From positions 16,435 through 80,434 of the forward strand of contig JAJPJI010000030.1 in the NCBI GenBank assembly GCA_021324305.1: a DNA stretch of 64,000 nt, read 5' to 3'. Position numbers and translations under genes: made by a program. Positions 16,847-24,895 of this stretch are shown piece after piece. Each line of letters starts with the position of its first letter. Position 1 is the stretch's first letter. The notes below the pieces were generated by a model. That model was given only the letters and a program-made list of their open reading frames with translations. It was not told the DNA's origin and searched no databases. Source of the stretch: Gammaproteobacteria bacterium (GTDB lineage Bacteria; Pseudomonadota; Gammaproteobacteria; DSM-16500).

Positions 16847-17746
16847 ATGAGCCTGAAACGATTAATTTATTCCTGCATGTTCATACTTACGTTAAGTTAT
16901 GCATTCTTTGTTCAGGCACGCCCCGAGAGCAAGGCGGTTGCTCCCTTTCGCATTGCCGGTAATCTTTATTATGTTGGCGATAATTATCAGGCTGATTATT
17001 TAATTGTGACATCTCAGGGAAATATTCTTATCAACAGTGGTTACGAGGCGGATGTTGCAAAGATAAGAGCGAGTGTCGAAAAACTTGGATTTAAATTCAA
17101 TGATACAAAAATATTTCTCATTAGCCATGCGCACGGTGATCATAATGGAGGCGGCGCTTTAATTAAAAAGCAAACTGGCGCGCAATACATGGTGATGGAT
17201 GCGGATGTGCCCGTCGTGGAATCGGGCGGCAAAACCGATTTTCAATATGGAAATAGCAGGGACTTGGATAATTTTTATCAGCCAGTCAAGGTAGACCGGA
17301 TATTGCACGACGGCGATCAAGTGAAGCTTGCTGATACAGTGCTTGTTGCGCATCATACCGGCGGACATACAAAAGGCTGCACGACATGGACGATGCGGGT
17401 GAGTGAAAATGGTAAAACCTATCATGTTGTCATCGTTGGCGGTCCGTTTGTCAATCCGGGATATAAGCTTGTTAATAACATTGCTTACCCGAAAATTGCC
17501 CGGGATTACGAACATATGTTTAAAACATTGAAGTCCTTGCCATGCGATATTTTCCTTGGCGCTCATGGCATGTATTTCAATCTTGATAAAAAATATGCTC
17601 TTCTGGGTAAAGACAAGAAAAATCCATTTGTTGATCCTGAAGGCTATAAAAAATTTATCGCGCAAAAGGAAGCAGATTTTTATAGTGAACTGGCCAGGCA
17701 AAATGCTGTTGCAAGGCGGGATGTTAATAAACCTGAACATCAATGA
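16847..17746 (+). CDS. Subclass B3 metallo-beta-lactamase
   Basis: This is a 299-residue periplasmic zinc hydrolase. A signal peptide ends near VQARP (residue 25). All B3-type metal ligands are visible: HAHGDH at residues 94-99 (H94, H96, D98, H99), H174 in HHTGGHTKGCTTW, and H240 in GAHGMYF. Subclass B3 enzymes (for example FEZ-1 from Legionella gormanii, L1, THIN-B) hydrolyse penicillins, cephalosporins and carbapenems. The GGHT-x-G and AH-x3-F contexts fit B3 rather than glyoxalase II or B1. Activity and spectrum cannot be told from sequence. It is a single gene after tRNA-Glu with no nearby regulator or mobile element, so it is probably intrinsic. Confidence 0.85.
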   Translation: MSLKRLIYSCMFILTLSYAFFVQARPESKAVAPFRIAGNLYYVGDNYQADYLIVTSQGNILINSGYEADVAKIRASVEKLGFKFNDTKIFLISHAHGDHNGGGALIKKQTGAQYMVMDADVPVVESGGKTDFQYGNSRDLDNFYQPVKVDRILHDGDQVKLADTVLVAHHTGGHTKGCTTWTMRVSENGKTYHVVIVGGPFVNPGYKLVNNIAYPKIARDYEHMFKTLKSLPCDIFLGAHGMYFNLDKKYALLGKDKKNPFVDPEGYKKFIAQKEADFYSELARQNAVARRDVNKPEHQ

Positions 17747-17870
17747 GAATATTTCTTATCTAGGACAAAAACTCAGGATTGCAGTCCATGGGGTCCCTTA
17801 AGAATTGGTTTTCTGACGAAGTGCGAAAATCCCTGATCCGCAGCGCAATAAAACCCCAACATATTGTATA

Positions 17871-17901
17871 ATTGATACTTTTTTCAATAAAAAATATCAA
17901 T
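17871..17901. promoter_or_regulatory. AT-rich palindrome upstream of the broken FAD gene
   Basis: ATTGATAcTTTTTT and AAAAAAtATCAAT flank three bases, giving a nearly perfect 31-base palindrome. TATAAT hexamers lie at 17867-17872 and 17909-17914, so the palindrome sits within the likely promoter region and may be an operator. It could instead be the terminator of the upstream lactamase gene, because a T-run is present in the stem. Confidence 0.35.
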
Positions 17902-17956
17902 TAACACCTATAATTAAAGGAGAAAATAGGAGAAAGGCAAACAACGAGGCGACATC

Positions 17957-18971
17957 ATGAGTAATTACGATTGAGTAATTACGATCTTGTAGTAGTAGGA
18001 ATGGGTCCTGTGGGGCTGGCTGCTGCTTATGAGGCTGCCAAAAACGGAAATAAAGTGTTACTCATTGAGAAAAGGTCGGAAGAACAGGCCGCTGTACGGC
18101 CGCAAGTGGCTGTGCTGGATCCCGCACGAAAACAGCAGTTAATGCAAATGATTGGGCCTGAAGACAGGCTGGATCTGGATGATATTAAATTCCTCGATGC
18201 TCTCGCGCAATCCGCTGAAATAAAATTACGCGATGTGCAAAAATTCATATTGAATCGTATAAAAAATTTAAACAAGCAATGCATTCAAAACGCTCATGAA
18301 CCGATTATAGATCTTAGCTATGGTACACAACTGTCCGCTGTTGATCTTAAAAATGGATCTGGTGAAATTAAGGTTGGCGAGGAAAAAAAGCCTATTCAAT
18401 TCGAACATTTGGTTGCCGCCGATGGCGCAAGTTCTGAAACACTTGAATTGGTCAATGCGAATCTGGAAAAATCAGGTGAAAAACCTCTTCAAAGAAAGAC
18501 TCCAAGAGACATGAAGCATCTGGAGGAAACTTTTTTGAATGTTTAATTGCAGCAAAAGATAAATCCCATCCGCTTTACAAGATGGCGCAAAAAAATATAA
18601 CCATGCCGGTAATGGATGACGTTATTAAATATGTTAGCGAATACCTTAGTGGTGGAGAATGTAAGAATAAAATTCTTAATCAATTAGTATCAGTTGATAC
18701 TAAAGTTCTGGGAGAAGTGCTAAAAAGATCTGCACCCCAAGATCAAAACATTGATACTTTGAACTGGATGCAAATCATAGACCAGTTAATAAAAAATTCA
18801 TTAACTGTTTTAAATGAAATCAAGGGTAATAAGGAGTTGCAACAATCCTCCAAATTCAAGTTCTCTTCTGCGGCCTCTTCATTTTTCTCGCATTTTCGCA
18901 CACCTGCAAACGATAGAAAAATCGAGGAAGAGATCAATGAGAAGCAGAGAAGAAAAAGCATAAGTACATAA
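17957..18971 (+). pseudogene. FAD-dependent oxidoreductase, disrupted by a 14-bp duplication and a -1 frameshift
   Basis: The N-terminal part is a Rossmann FAD-binding domain (SNYDLVVVGMGPVGLAAAYEAAKNG, given in part; GxGPxGLAAA at residues 9-18, then VLLIEKR). It resembles UbiH-type monooxygenases or related NAD/FAD proteins. Two lesions are visible. First, TGAGTAATTACGAT is duplicated in tandem (17958-17971, 17972-17985), so the ATG at 17957 now runs into TGA after five codons. A TTG at 17971 can still restart the same protein. Second, the frame ends at 18546 just after a run of six T (18531-18536). Adding one T, or a -1 shift, joins it to the open frame that continues to 18971 (ECLIAAKDKSHPLYKM and so on). 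The C-terminal part is helical and unrecognised. The gene is probably inactive or produces two fragments. Confidence 0.7.
17958..17985 (+). repeat. 14-bp tandem duplication over a start codon
   Basis: TGAGTAATTACGAT occurs twice in direct succession, beginning one base inside the ATG at 17957. The unit length is not a multiple of three, so it breaks the reading frame. The junction creates a TTG that sits where the ATG should be. Confidence 0.9.
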
Positions 18972-19018
18972 GTTTTAATAAATTGAAGAATGTAATAACG
19001 TGTTAATCTTTCATTTTT

Positions 19019-19384
19019 CTAGATACGATCCAGGTCTCTTTTGGTTAGTTCGCTGCAGGCATTGCCCGTATTCAGTGTAGTTCTGGGTTCAATCAGCATG
19101 ACATGCACTTCTTCATCTGCGACAGGCATATGTTCCACGCCTTTTGGAATGGTGACAAATTCGCCTTCATTGAGATAAATGTCCTTATCTCTGAGTTTGA
19201 TTAACAGCGTTCCTTTGATGACAAAGAATAATTCATCCTCATTATCATGTTTGTGCCAGACAAACTCGCCTTTGAATTTTGCGAATTTGATATGAGCGTC
19301 GTTTAAATCGCCCACTATTTTGGGGGACCAGTAATCATTGAACAGGGCCATTTTGCTTGGCGGGTTGACTTTTTCTATACTCAT
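19019..19384 (-). CDS. Cupin-domain protein
   Basis: This 121-residue single-domain cupin has motif 1 FVWHKHDNEDELFFVIKG (metal ligands H, H, E) and motif 2 near GEFVTIPKGVEHMPVADEE (final His ligand). Proteins of this shape bind a metal and act as small dioxygenases, isomerases or sensors, and the substrate is unknown. The start is put at ATG 19384; the longer frame to 19450 adds residues not seen in cupins. It stands alone between the broken FAD gene and the miniature element at 19477. Confidence 0.75.
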   Translation of the reverse strand: MSIEKVNPPSKMALFNDYWSPKIVGDLNDAHIKFAKFKGEFVWHKHDNEDELFFVIKGTLLIKLRDKDIYLNEGEFVTIPKGVEHMPVADEEVHVMLIEPRTTLNTGNACSELTKRDLDRI

Positions 19385-19476
19385 GTTGTAAATCTCGATT
19401 ATTGAACTGTTATGAGCGTTAGGCACATGATAACAGATGGGTTTGACCACGCATATCCAGGCAATCAGATAATAAA

Positions 19477-19819
19477 GGCTTTGTTGAATAAGTCTACTTG
19501 CCTGTCATCCCGGCGCAGGCCGGGATCCATCCCGAATTTATTTTATACGGTAACTGCCAGGCATACCAGATCATTCGATACCGCGCAAAGGTAGCGGGAA
19601 AATTTCACGAACGGTTAAAACACACCGAATGGTAATATCAGCATATCATTTTGGCCGTCTTTGTTTACCTGTTCTTTCGGTTTGATGCCATTTTTTGATC
19701 GATTCGTTATCAAACCAAAAAAGTAATTCTTCCACGATAAACCAATGCTTCGTTATAATCTTCCGGTTGGGCCCGGCCTGCGCCGGGATGACAGGCAAGT
19801 AGACTTATTCAACAAAGCC
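19477..19819. mobile_element. 343-bp miniature element (MITE-like) with 48-bp inverted ends
   Basis: The segments 19477-19524 and 19772-19819 are perfect inverted copies of 48 bases enclosing about 247 bases with no coding capacity. The outermost 18 bases, GGCTTTGTTGAATAAGTC, differ by one base from the terminal repeat I remember for IS903 (IS5 family). The inner part of each end is the genome's own dispersed palindrome (CCTGTCATCCCGGCGC and so on). No exact target duplication is evident in the AT-rich flanks. It is best read as a non-autonomous element or a deletion derivative of an IS5-family element. Confidence 0.7.
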
Positions 19820-19850
19820 AAAATAAATGAATTTGACAAGGAGGCAAAAC

Positions 19851-20282
19851 ATGCTTAAAAAAATCATAATCGGCTTTGTCTATCTGCTAATTTCAAGTTC
19901 AGTGTCTGCCTCTCCTGCTGGCGATGTCAAGCATGTTGCTGAAACAATGCAGGCAATGACCATGGCCTGGAATAAAGGCGATCTGAATGCATTCGTCTCA
20001 TACTATAAAAATTCCAATACCTCGACCTATGTTTCTTCCACAATCATTGTTGGGTATAAAAATATTGCCGAGAGATATAGAACCCATTATCCGGACAGAC
20101 ATGCAATGGGCAAATTATCAGTTTCGAATCTGCGCATTCAATTACTTTCTCCGGTCTATGCCATGGTCATAGGAAACTGGTTGCTGCGCAGGACGGGTAA
20201 ACATGAGATTGGCGGTGTGTTTACACTGCTGTGGGAAAATACAGGCAAAGGATGGAAAATTGTGGTCGATCATACTTCGTGA
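19851..20282 (+). CDS. Secreted SnoaL/NTF2-like protein
   Basis: This 143-residue protein has a signal peptide ending near SVSAS (residue 21) and a single alpha+beta domain of the DUF4440/SnoaL-like NTF2 fold. The typical opening helix is AETMQAMTMAWNKGDLNAFVSYY. A GYKNIAERYRTHYP segment follows, then strands ending GKGWKIVVDHTS. Such domains serve as small enzymes or binding modules. The ATG at 19851 is chosen over 19827 because AAGGAGG lies at 19838-19844. The gene begins 31 bases after the miniature element, so its promoter may lie inside the element. Confidence 0.75.
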   Translation: MLKKIIIGFVYLLISSSVSASPAGDVKHVAETMQAMTMAWNKGDLNAFVSYYKNSNTSTYVSSTIIVGYKNIAERYRTHYPDRHAMGKLSVSNLRIQLLSPVYAMVIGNWLLRRTGKHEIGGVFTLLWENTGKGWKIVVDHTS

Positions 20283-20295
20283 TGTCGCAAAATAC

Positions 20296-22896
20296 CTACC
20301 TGGATTTGAGATTGGTTTCAATTTTTTCCACGGATTGATAGGTTTTGGTGTCTTCGCGCCGTTTTTCATCCTTTTGCAAAACACGGGTTTTAATAAAATT
20401 GGCAATGGCATAGATTCCGTGATGCGGGCGGTATTCCGCTTTGATTTCATCCAGTCTGGCTTGCAATTCCTGTATGCTACTGGCTTCTTTGATCTCCCTG
20501 GACTTTGTTCGCAGGAGTTGTTTGTTGCTCTTGCTCTGAAAGAGAGCGCTTTCCTTTTTGTGTAATAATCTGAGAGCTTCATGCTTGCTCTGTCGAAGTC
20601 TGAATTCTTCATTATTCTCGAAATTCCTGCGTGGTTCAGCAAAATGTCGCAGGTCATCTTTATAAAAGGCATATTGTCTGAACAGGCTACTTTCACGTTT
20701 CGGACTTTCATCCAGAACTGCCTTAAGATAAAGCGATTTATGCGGCAGCCAGATATGCTCAAACATGGTGCCAATATCATCCCTTGTCTGTTTGATGAAG
20801 GATTGGAGCTTCCGGTCACTCGGGTCCTGGTAGTCGCTTGCTAACTGCAGCAGAAAGCTGGCATTATTTGAATACTTTTTCAGATATTCAAGGTCATGGA
20901 TAATATAGTTCCTTATCAATGCGTCAAATTCTGCTTCACTGGTGTTTTGTATTTTTTCGTAAAATGTTTTCAGGATTTGTATCTGCTTTTTTACGGATCT
21001 GGTTTTTTCATCATGGTTAAGATCTATTAACCGGGTATTGATTTCGTTCAAAAATTCAATTTTTTTCAGTGTTAACCCGAGTTCATTGGATGAGTTTGCT
21101 TTTGCCATCAGCGTGCGGATTGATTCCAGGTGCCGGATTTCCATCATGACAGATTCAGTTTGGTTGCTGTTTCTGAATTTATCCAGCTTGCTGTTGATTT
21201 GATCCAGCAGCGCCATGCCTTTGCCCGCTATTTCAAAATCTTCTTTGGTATTTGAATACTCGAGCATCCTGAAGTATGTTTGAAGTTGTTCGACGTCAGC
21301 TGCTGGTTCAAGCGAACGCTGATGGATCTTTTCCATACGGCGTAAACGTATCATGCATGCTGTTATTTCACTTATTTCCGAAGCATCTGCAAGTTTATCG
21401 TAAGCTGCCTGCAGTTTTCCAATTGACATTCTTTCTGCTTCATTCATCTCTCTGTTTGCTGCTCTGGTCAACGTGGCATGAATATCATTCACGAACGCGA
21501 TTCTTTCAAATGCATTTTCAAGCAGATATGAGTATTTTGCAATAGTAAGGATTTTTTCAATTAGTTGCAGATGCTTGATCTCTGCTCGTACGGTTTCAGT
21601 TTGTTCTTCATTGCTTAATTTGCGGATGGTGTTTCTGAGAATATCACGCTGTTCGATAGCCTTGATAGCCATTTCCATGTCGCGAGGCGACGTCGTGGAT
21701 TTTACAAGACTCAATTTGTGACTGACAAGATTGCGTCTTTCGGCGTCTGGTTCGCTTTTATTTTGCAGGATAGACTGCATTTCTGCTTCCAGCTCTGTAA
21801 TCATTTCATGTTTCATGTTGGCATATTTAGCGAATTCATCTGCAGGACAGATTTCCTTGTTTTCGTGTTCCTGAAGCCGGGAATCCGAATGCGAGTATAT
21901 GACGCAGCTGGATAAATCAAGCGCCTTGTCTTTCAGATGCTGAAGTGCGTGCGCCATTTCAAATTCGTCCGGCAGGTAATGGCCGCTGTAGTTGGATATG
22001 CCGACGACTTTGCCATTGGCAATTTTGATTTCACCGGCAAATAACACTGGTGCATCAGCCATGAAACTTGAGTGCATGAATGATTCAGTATGATCGTGGA
22101 TAAATATTTCACCTTTCGCATTGATGATGAAGGTGGCCCAGCCATCCTTGCCATGTGAATGATGATGGCTGGTGTCTGCCGGTACTTTTTCAAGTCCTTC
22201 ACTGGTTTCTTGCAGGCGTATGAGCTGTCCGTCATTAACAATAACCCGAGATTCCTCACGCAGGGAAAAATCCTGGGTTTCAAGCGTGCTTGATTTTTCA
22301 AATGCCTTATATTGGAGTATCGCATCCTGTGACCAGGCATGTATTTCAATGCTGTCTGGCAGCGGTTTGGCTGTTGGGTCACGGTCACGGATATTCTTCA
22401 ATGCCTGCGGCATTAATTCGGATTCAACCTTCTCACGTGTTACGTACAGCAGTCGTGTCAATTCTCCTTTTTTCATATAGAGACGCGGCGCGGTTGCGGC
22501 GAGATGCTCAGACATTCTCCGCCGCAGAAATTCTTCCCTGGATTCGGCCGGCCTGGGCTCAGAAAGATGTGATGGCAGATGATTCGGCAGGTAGGACTGG
22601 TCAATTTTCAATTTTTCCATCATCTGTTTGCGCAGGAATGTTGTGACCACAGGTGTGTTTGCCGCTGCACCTATCACATTGTCGCAATATTGCTGGGTTT
22701 GTTTCAGGGCAGCGCTCAGGGATTCATCTCCGTTCGATTTCCTGATTTCTTCGCACCTGTTATAAATGGTCAAAACAATTTCCAGGCGCTCATAAATGGT
22801 GATACCTTCACGCCAAAAATCAGCAACCAGACTATCCAATTCTGCAAGCTGTTGAGGACGTGATTTTTGCCAGGTTTCCAACTTTGGGAACAGCAT
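20296..22896 (-). CDS. Large protein with a plant IQM-like domain and coiled coils, candidate effector
   Basis: This 866-residue protein has no signal peptide or membrane segments. Residues about 245-340 contain GWATFIINAKGEIFIHDH, then HSSFMADAPVLFAGEI, KVVGISNYSGHYLP and a leucine pattern. I remember the same arrangement (W-x-F-v-l-s, H-S-S-F-l-A-G, a-G, S-G-H-Y-x-P) from plant IQM calmodulin-binding proteins. The region from about 360 to the end is long, charged and helical (repeated E-x2-L and R-x-L-E patterns) and likely forms coiled coils. A eukaryote-like domain plus coiled coil with a polar C-terminus fits a type IV secretion effector, although no PmrA box is seen upstream. GGAGG precedes the ATG by eight bases. 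It is convergent with the SnoaL-like gene. Confidence 0.65.
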   Translation of the reverse strand: MLFPKLETWQKSRPQQLAELDSLVADFWREGITIYERLEIVLTIYNRCEEIRKSNGDESLSAALKQTQQYCDNVIGAAANTPVVTTFLRKQMMEKLKIDQSYLPNHLPSHLSEPRPAESREEFLRRRMSEHLAATAPRLYMKKGELTRLLYVTREKVESELMPQALKNIRDRDPTAKPLPDSIEIHAWSQDAILQYKAFEKSSTLETQDFSLREESRVIVNDGQLIRLQETSEGLEKVPADTSHHHSHGKDGWATFIINAKGEIFIHDHTESFMHSSFMADAPVLFAGEIKIANGKVVGISNYSGHYLPDEFEMAHALQHLKDKALDLSSCVIYSHSDSRLQEHENKEICPADEFAKYANMKHEMITELEAEMQSILQNKSEPDAERRNLVSHKLSLVKSTTSPRDMEMAIKAIEQRDILRNTIRKLSNEEQTETVRAEIKHLQLIEKILTIAKYSYLLENAFERIAFVNDIHATLTRAANREMNEAERMSIGKLQAAYDKLADASEISEITACMIRLRRMEKIHQRSLEPAADVEQLQTYFRMLEYSNTKEDFEIAGKGMALLDQINSKLDKFRNSNQTESVMMEIRHLESIRTLMAKANSSNELGLTLKKIEFLNEINTRLIDLNHDEKTRSVKKQIQILKTFYEKIQNTSEAEFDALIRNYIIHDLEYLKKYSNNASFLLQLASDYQDPSDRKLQSFIKQTRDDIGTMFEHIWLPHKSLYLKAVLDESPKRESSLFRQYAFYKDDLRHFAEPRRNFENNEEFRLRQSKHEALRLLHKKESALFQSKSNKQLLRTKSREIKEASSIQELQARLDEIKAEYRPHHGIYAIANFIKTRVLQKDEKRREDTKTYQSVEKIETNLKSR

Positions 22897-23082
22897 GATA
22901 AATGCCTCCGCTCTATCTAATTATTATAGATGATTATCTGGAGCGCCTGACTGCAGCGGCATGTTGAGCGGATATTAATAGTCATGTATTTTCAATCAGA
23001 TATCGTCATGTATACCCCTTAATCTCACACTGAATCAAATCAGGTAAAATAAAAATATAACGATAAAAATGGAGTGGATGCC

Positions 23083-23562
23083 ATGTGGATTGCAAAATGC
23101 CGCTTTTTATTGTTTATCGCTCCGTTCCTGTTTCCAATTACAGCATTTTCACTGCCATCACAAATTGATCCGCCCGGCGAAAAAATGGTGCTGGTTAGCC
23201 CGGTTGAACATGCCTGGGGTGCGTATGATGCGAATGGTACATTGATTCGTTCCGGGCTTGCGTCTGCTGGCGCTGACTGGTGTCAGGACATGGGTTCTCA
23301 ATGTCATACTGTCACTGGCCGGTACCGTGTTCGGTCACTCGGCGGGCCAGGCTGTGTTTCGCCATCCTTTCCCATGCCGAACGGCGGCGCACCCATGCCG
23401 TATTGCATGTATTTTACTCCATATCAGGCATTGCATGGTTCATACGAACTGGCGCATGCAAATATCAGTCATGGATGTGTGCGCATGCGTGTGGCGGACG
23501 CAAAATGGCTGCGCTATCACTTTGTTACTATCGGTACCCTGGTAGTGATAGAACCCTATTGA
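23083..23562 (+). CDS. L,D-transpeptidase (YkuD domain), secreted
   Basis: This 159-residue periplasmic enzyme carries a YkuD domain. Members cross-link peptidoglycan or attach proteins to it through a catalytic Cys. The active-site signature HGSYELAHANISHGCVRM is intact (H, then S-H-G-C-V-R). A signal peptide ends near ITAFSLP. ATG 23083 is preferred because GGAG at 23071-23074 lies eight bases upstream; a GTG at 23074 would overlap that site. Several extra Cys residues (WCQDMGSQCH, GCVSPS, YCMYF) could form disulfides. It is convergent with the glycosyltransferase gene. Confidence 0.85.
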   Translation: MWIAKCRFLLFIAPFLFPITAFSLPSQIDPPGEKMVLVSPVEHAWGAYDANGTLIRSGLASAGADWCQDMGSQCHTVTGRYRVRSLGGPGCVSPSFPMPNGGAPMPYCMYFTPYQALHGSYELAHANISHGCVRMRVADAKWLRYHFVTIGTLVVIEPY

Positions 23563-23572
23563 TCGCTCTTGA

Positions 23573-24742
23573 TTATGACGACTCGATTAATTCAGCTATC
23601 AGATTCCTGACTGTTGTGGAAGCAGTCTGCCAATTCAGGCGGGTCAGGTATTCATTGTAGGAAGACAGTGCAAGTGATTCATATGCAGAATCATCATGCA
23701 GCAAATTGGTAATAAAATCGCAGTACTCTTGTACAGCAGCTTCAAGTGAAAATGTCTTGCCGTTAATGCCGTCCCGTATCACTTCAGGAATACCGCCGAC
23801 ATGAGTGGCAATACAGGGTATGCCGAATGCATTGGCTTCACAAAAGACAATGCCAAAGGCTTCGGCGCGTGATGGCATCAGGAAAAAATGTGCTTCCCGA
23901 TATAATTGATTCAGTTTTTCCACGTCTGCAGGATTGTTTTTGGAAAGAAAACCCGCGTATCTGACGAATGTTGGCAGCTTTTCGTCGTCTGGGATCATTC
24001 CTGCGATAGTCAGCTCAACAGGGTAGCCGGCAGCATCCAGCGCCTTTGCAATTCCCAATACAATGTCACCTCCTTTGCGATACCATTTTTTCCCGATATA
24101 AAGCAATTTAATCCTGTCTCTGGTGCGTGCCCTTATCATGGCTTTGACATCAGACAAGGTGTGCTGAATTTGAAGATTGGCGCCGAAGGGAACGACTTTA
24201 ACTTTGTTTCTGGATATGCCATACAGTTCGATTGCTGAATTTGCCCCCCATTGTGACGAAAATATTAATAATCGTGAATTGAGAAGACAGGCATTGGTCA
24301 CATCATAACCGTCCCACATGGTGTCCGGATGATGAAATCTGAAATTGGGGTAAAATCCGACTAATCCGGCATAGGTAGCGTCTGTCCAATAAACAATGGG
24401 AATATCAGTCTCCAGATACGCTGCGGCGACAGGTGAATTGGACGTGAAAATCACGTCTGTTTCCTGGTGTTTCAGCATATTGTTGACGACACTGGCGACC
24501 CGCTTTGCATGAGGGACGAACAACTCAGCATCAAGGCGCGCACGTTTGTAGTACCTCGTCCACCATTGTCTGCATCTGAATTTTAATTCTGCGAATGGCG
24601 GCAAGAGTTTTTGCGATTCTGTGACTTGAATGTGCTGTAATTGAGGACACTGTTGTGTCAGGCTTTTGGAAATCCAGTAAGGTGTTCCAGAATAGTTATC
24701 CTTGTCGCTGATATCATATTCAGTAACATATGTGATCCGCAT
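23573..24742 (-). CDS. Glycosyltransferase, family 4 type
   Basis: This 389-residue GT-B protein has the C-terminal nucleotide-sugar domain features KLLYIGKKWYRKGGDIVLGI and the E-x7-E motif in MPSRAEAFGIVFCEANAFGIPCIATHVGGIPEVI. The N-terminal acceptor domain starts with MRITYVTEYD. The donor and acceptor sugars are unknown. It is a lone gene between the L,D-transpeptidase and the lolC-like gene, not part of the sugar cluster at 40-49 kb. Confidence 0.85.
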   Translation of the reverse strand: MRITYVTEYDISDKDNYSGTPYWISKSLTQQCPQLQHIQVTESQKLLPPFAELKFRCRQWWTRYYKRARLDAELFVPHAKRVASVVNNMLKHQETDVIFTSNSPVAAAYLETDIPIVYWTDATYAGLVGFYPNFRFHHPDTMWDGYDVTNACLLNSRLLIFSSQWGANSAIELYGISRNKVKVVPFGANLQIQHTLSDVKAMIRARTRDRIKLLYIGKKWYRKGGDIVLGIAKALDAAGYPVELTIAGMIPDDEKLPTFVRYAGFLSKNNPADVEKLNQLYREAHFFLMPSRAEAFGIVFCEANAFGIPCIATHVGGIPEVIRDGINGKTFSLEAAVQEYCDFITNLLHDDSAYESLALSSYNEYLTRLNWQTASTTVRNLIAELIESS

Positions 24743-24895
24743 CCAGTCTCAATCCCTGTTTTTTTCCGAAGATGGTTACCTTGCTATCATGTGTGCACTA
24801 TCATTATACCTGGATTGAGAACATATGCCTGCGAAATCTAAGGCACTCTCGATACCTCTTGTATTTGCATTGCGAGAGGCTTCTGGCATCCGGCC

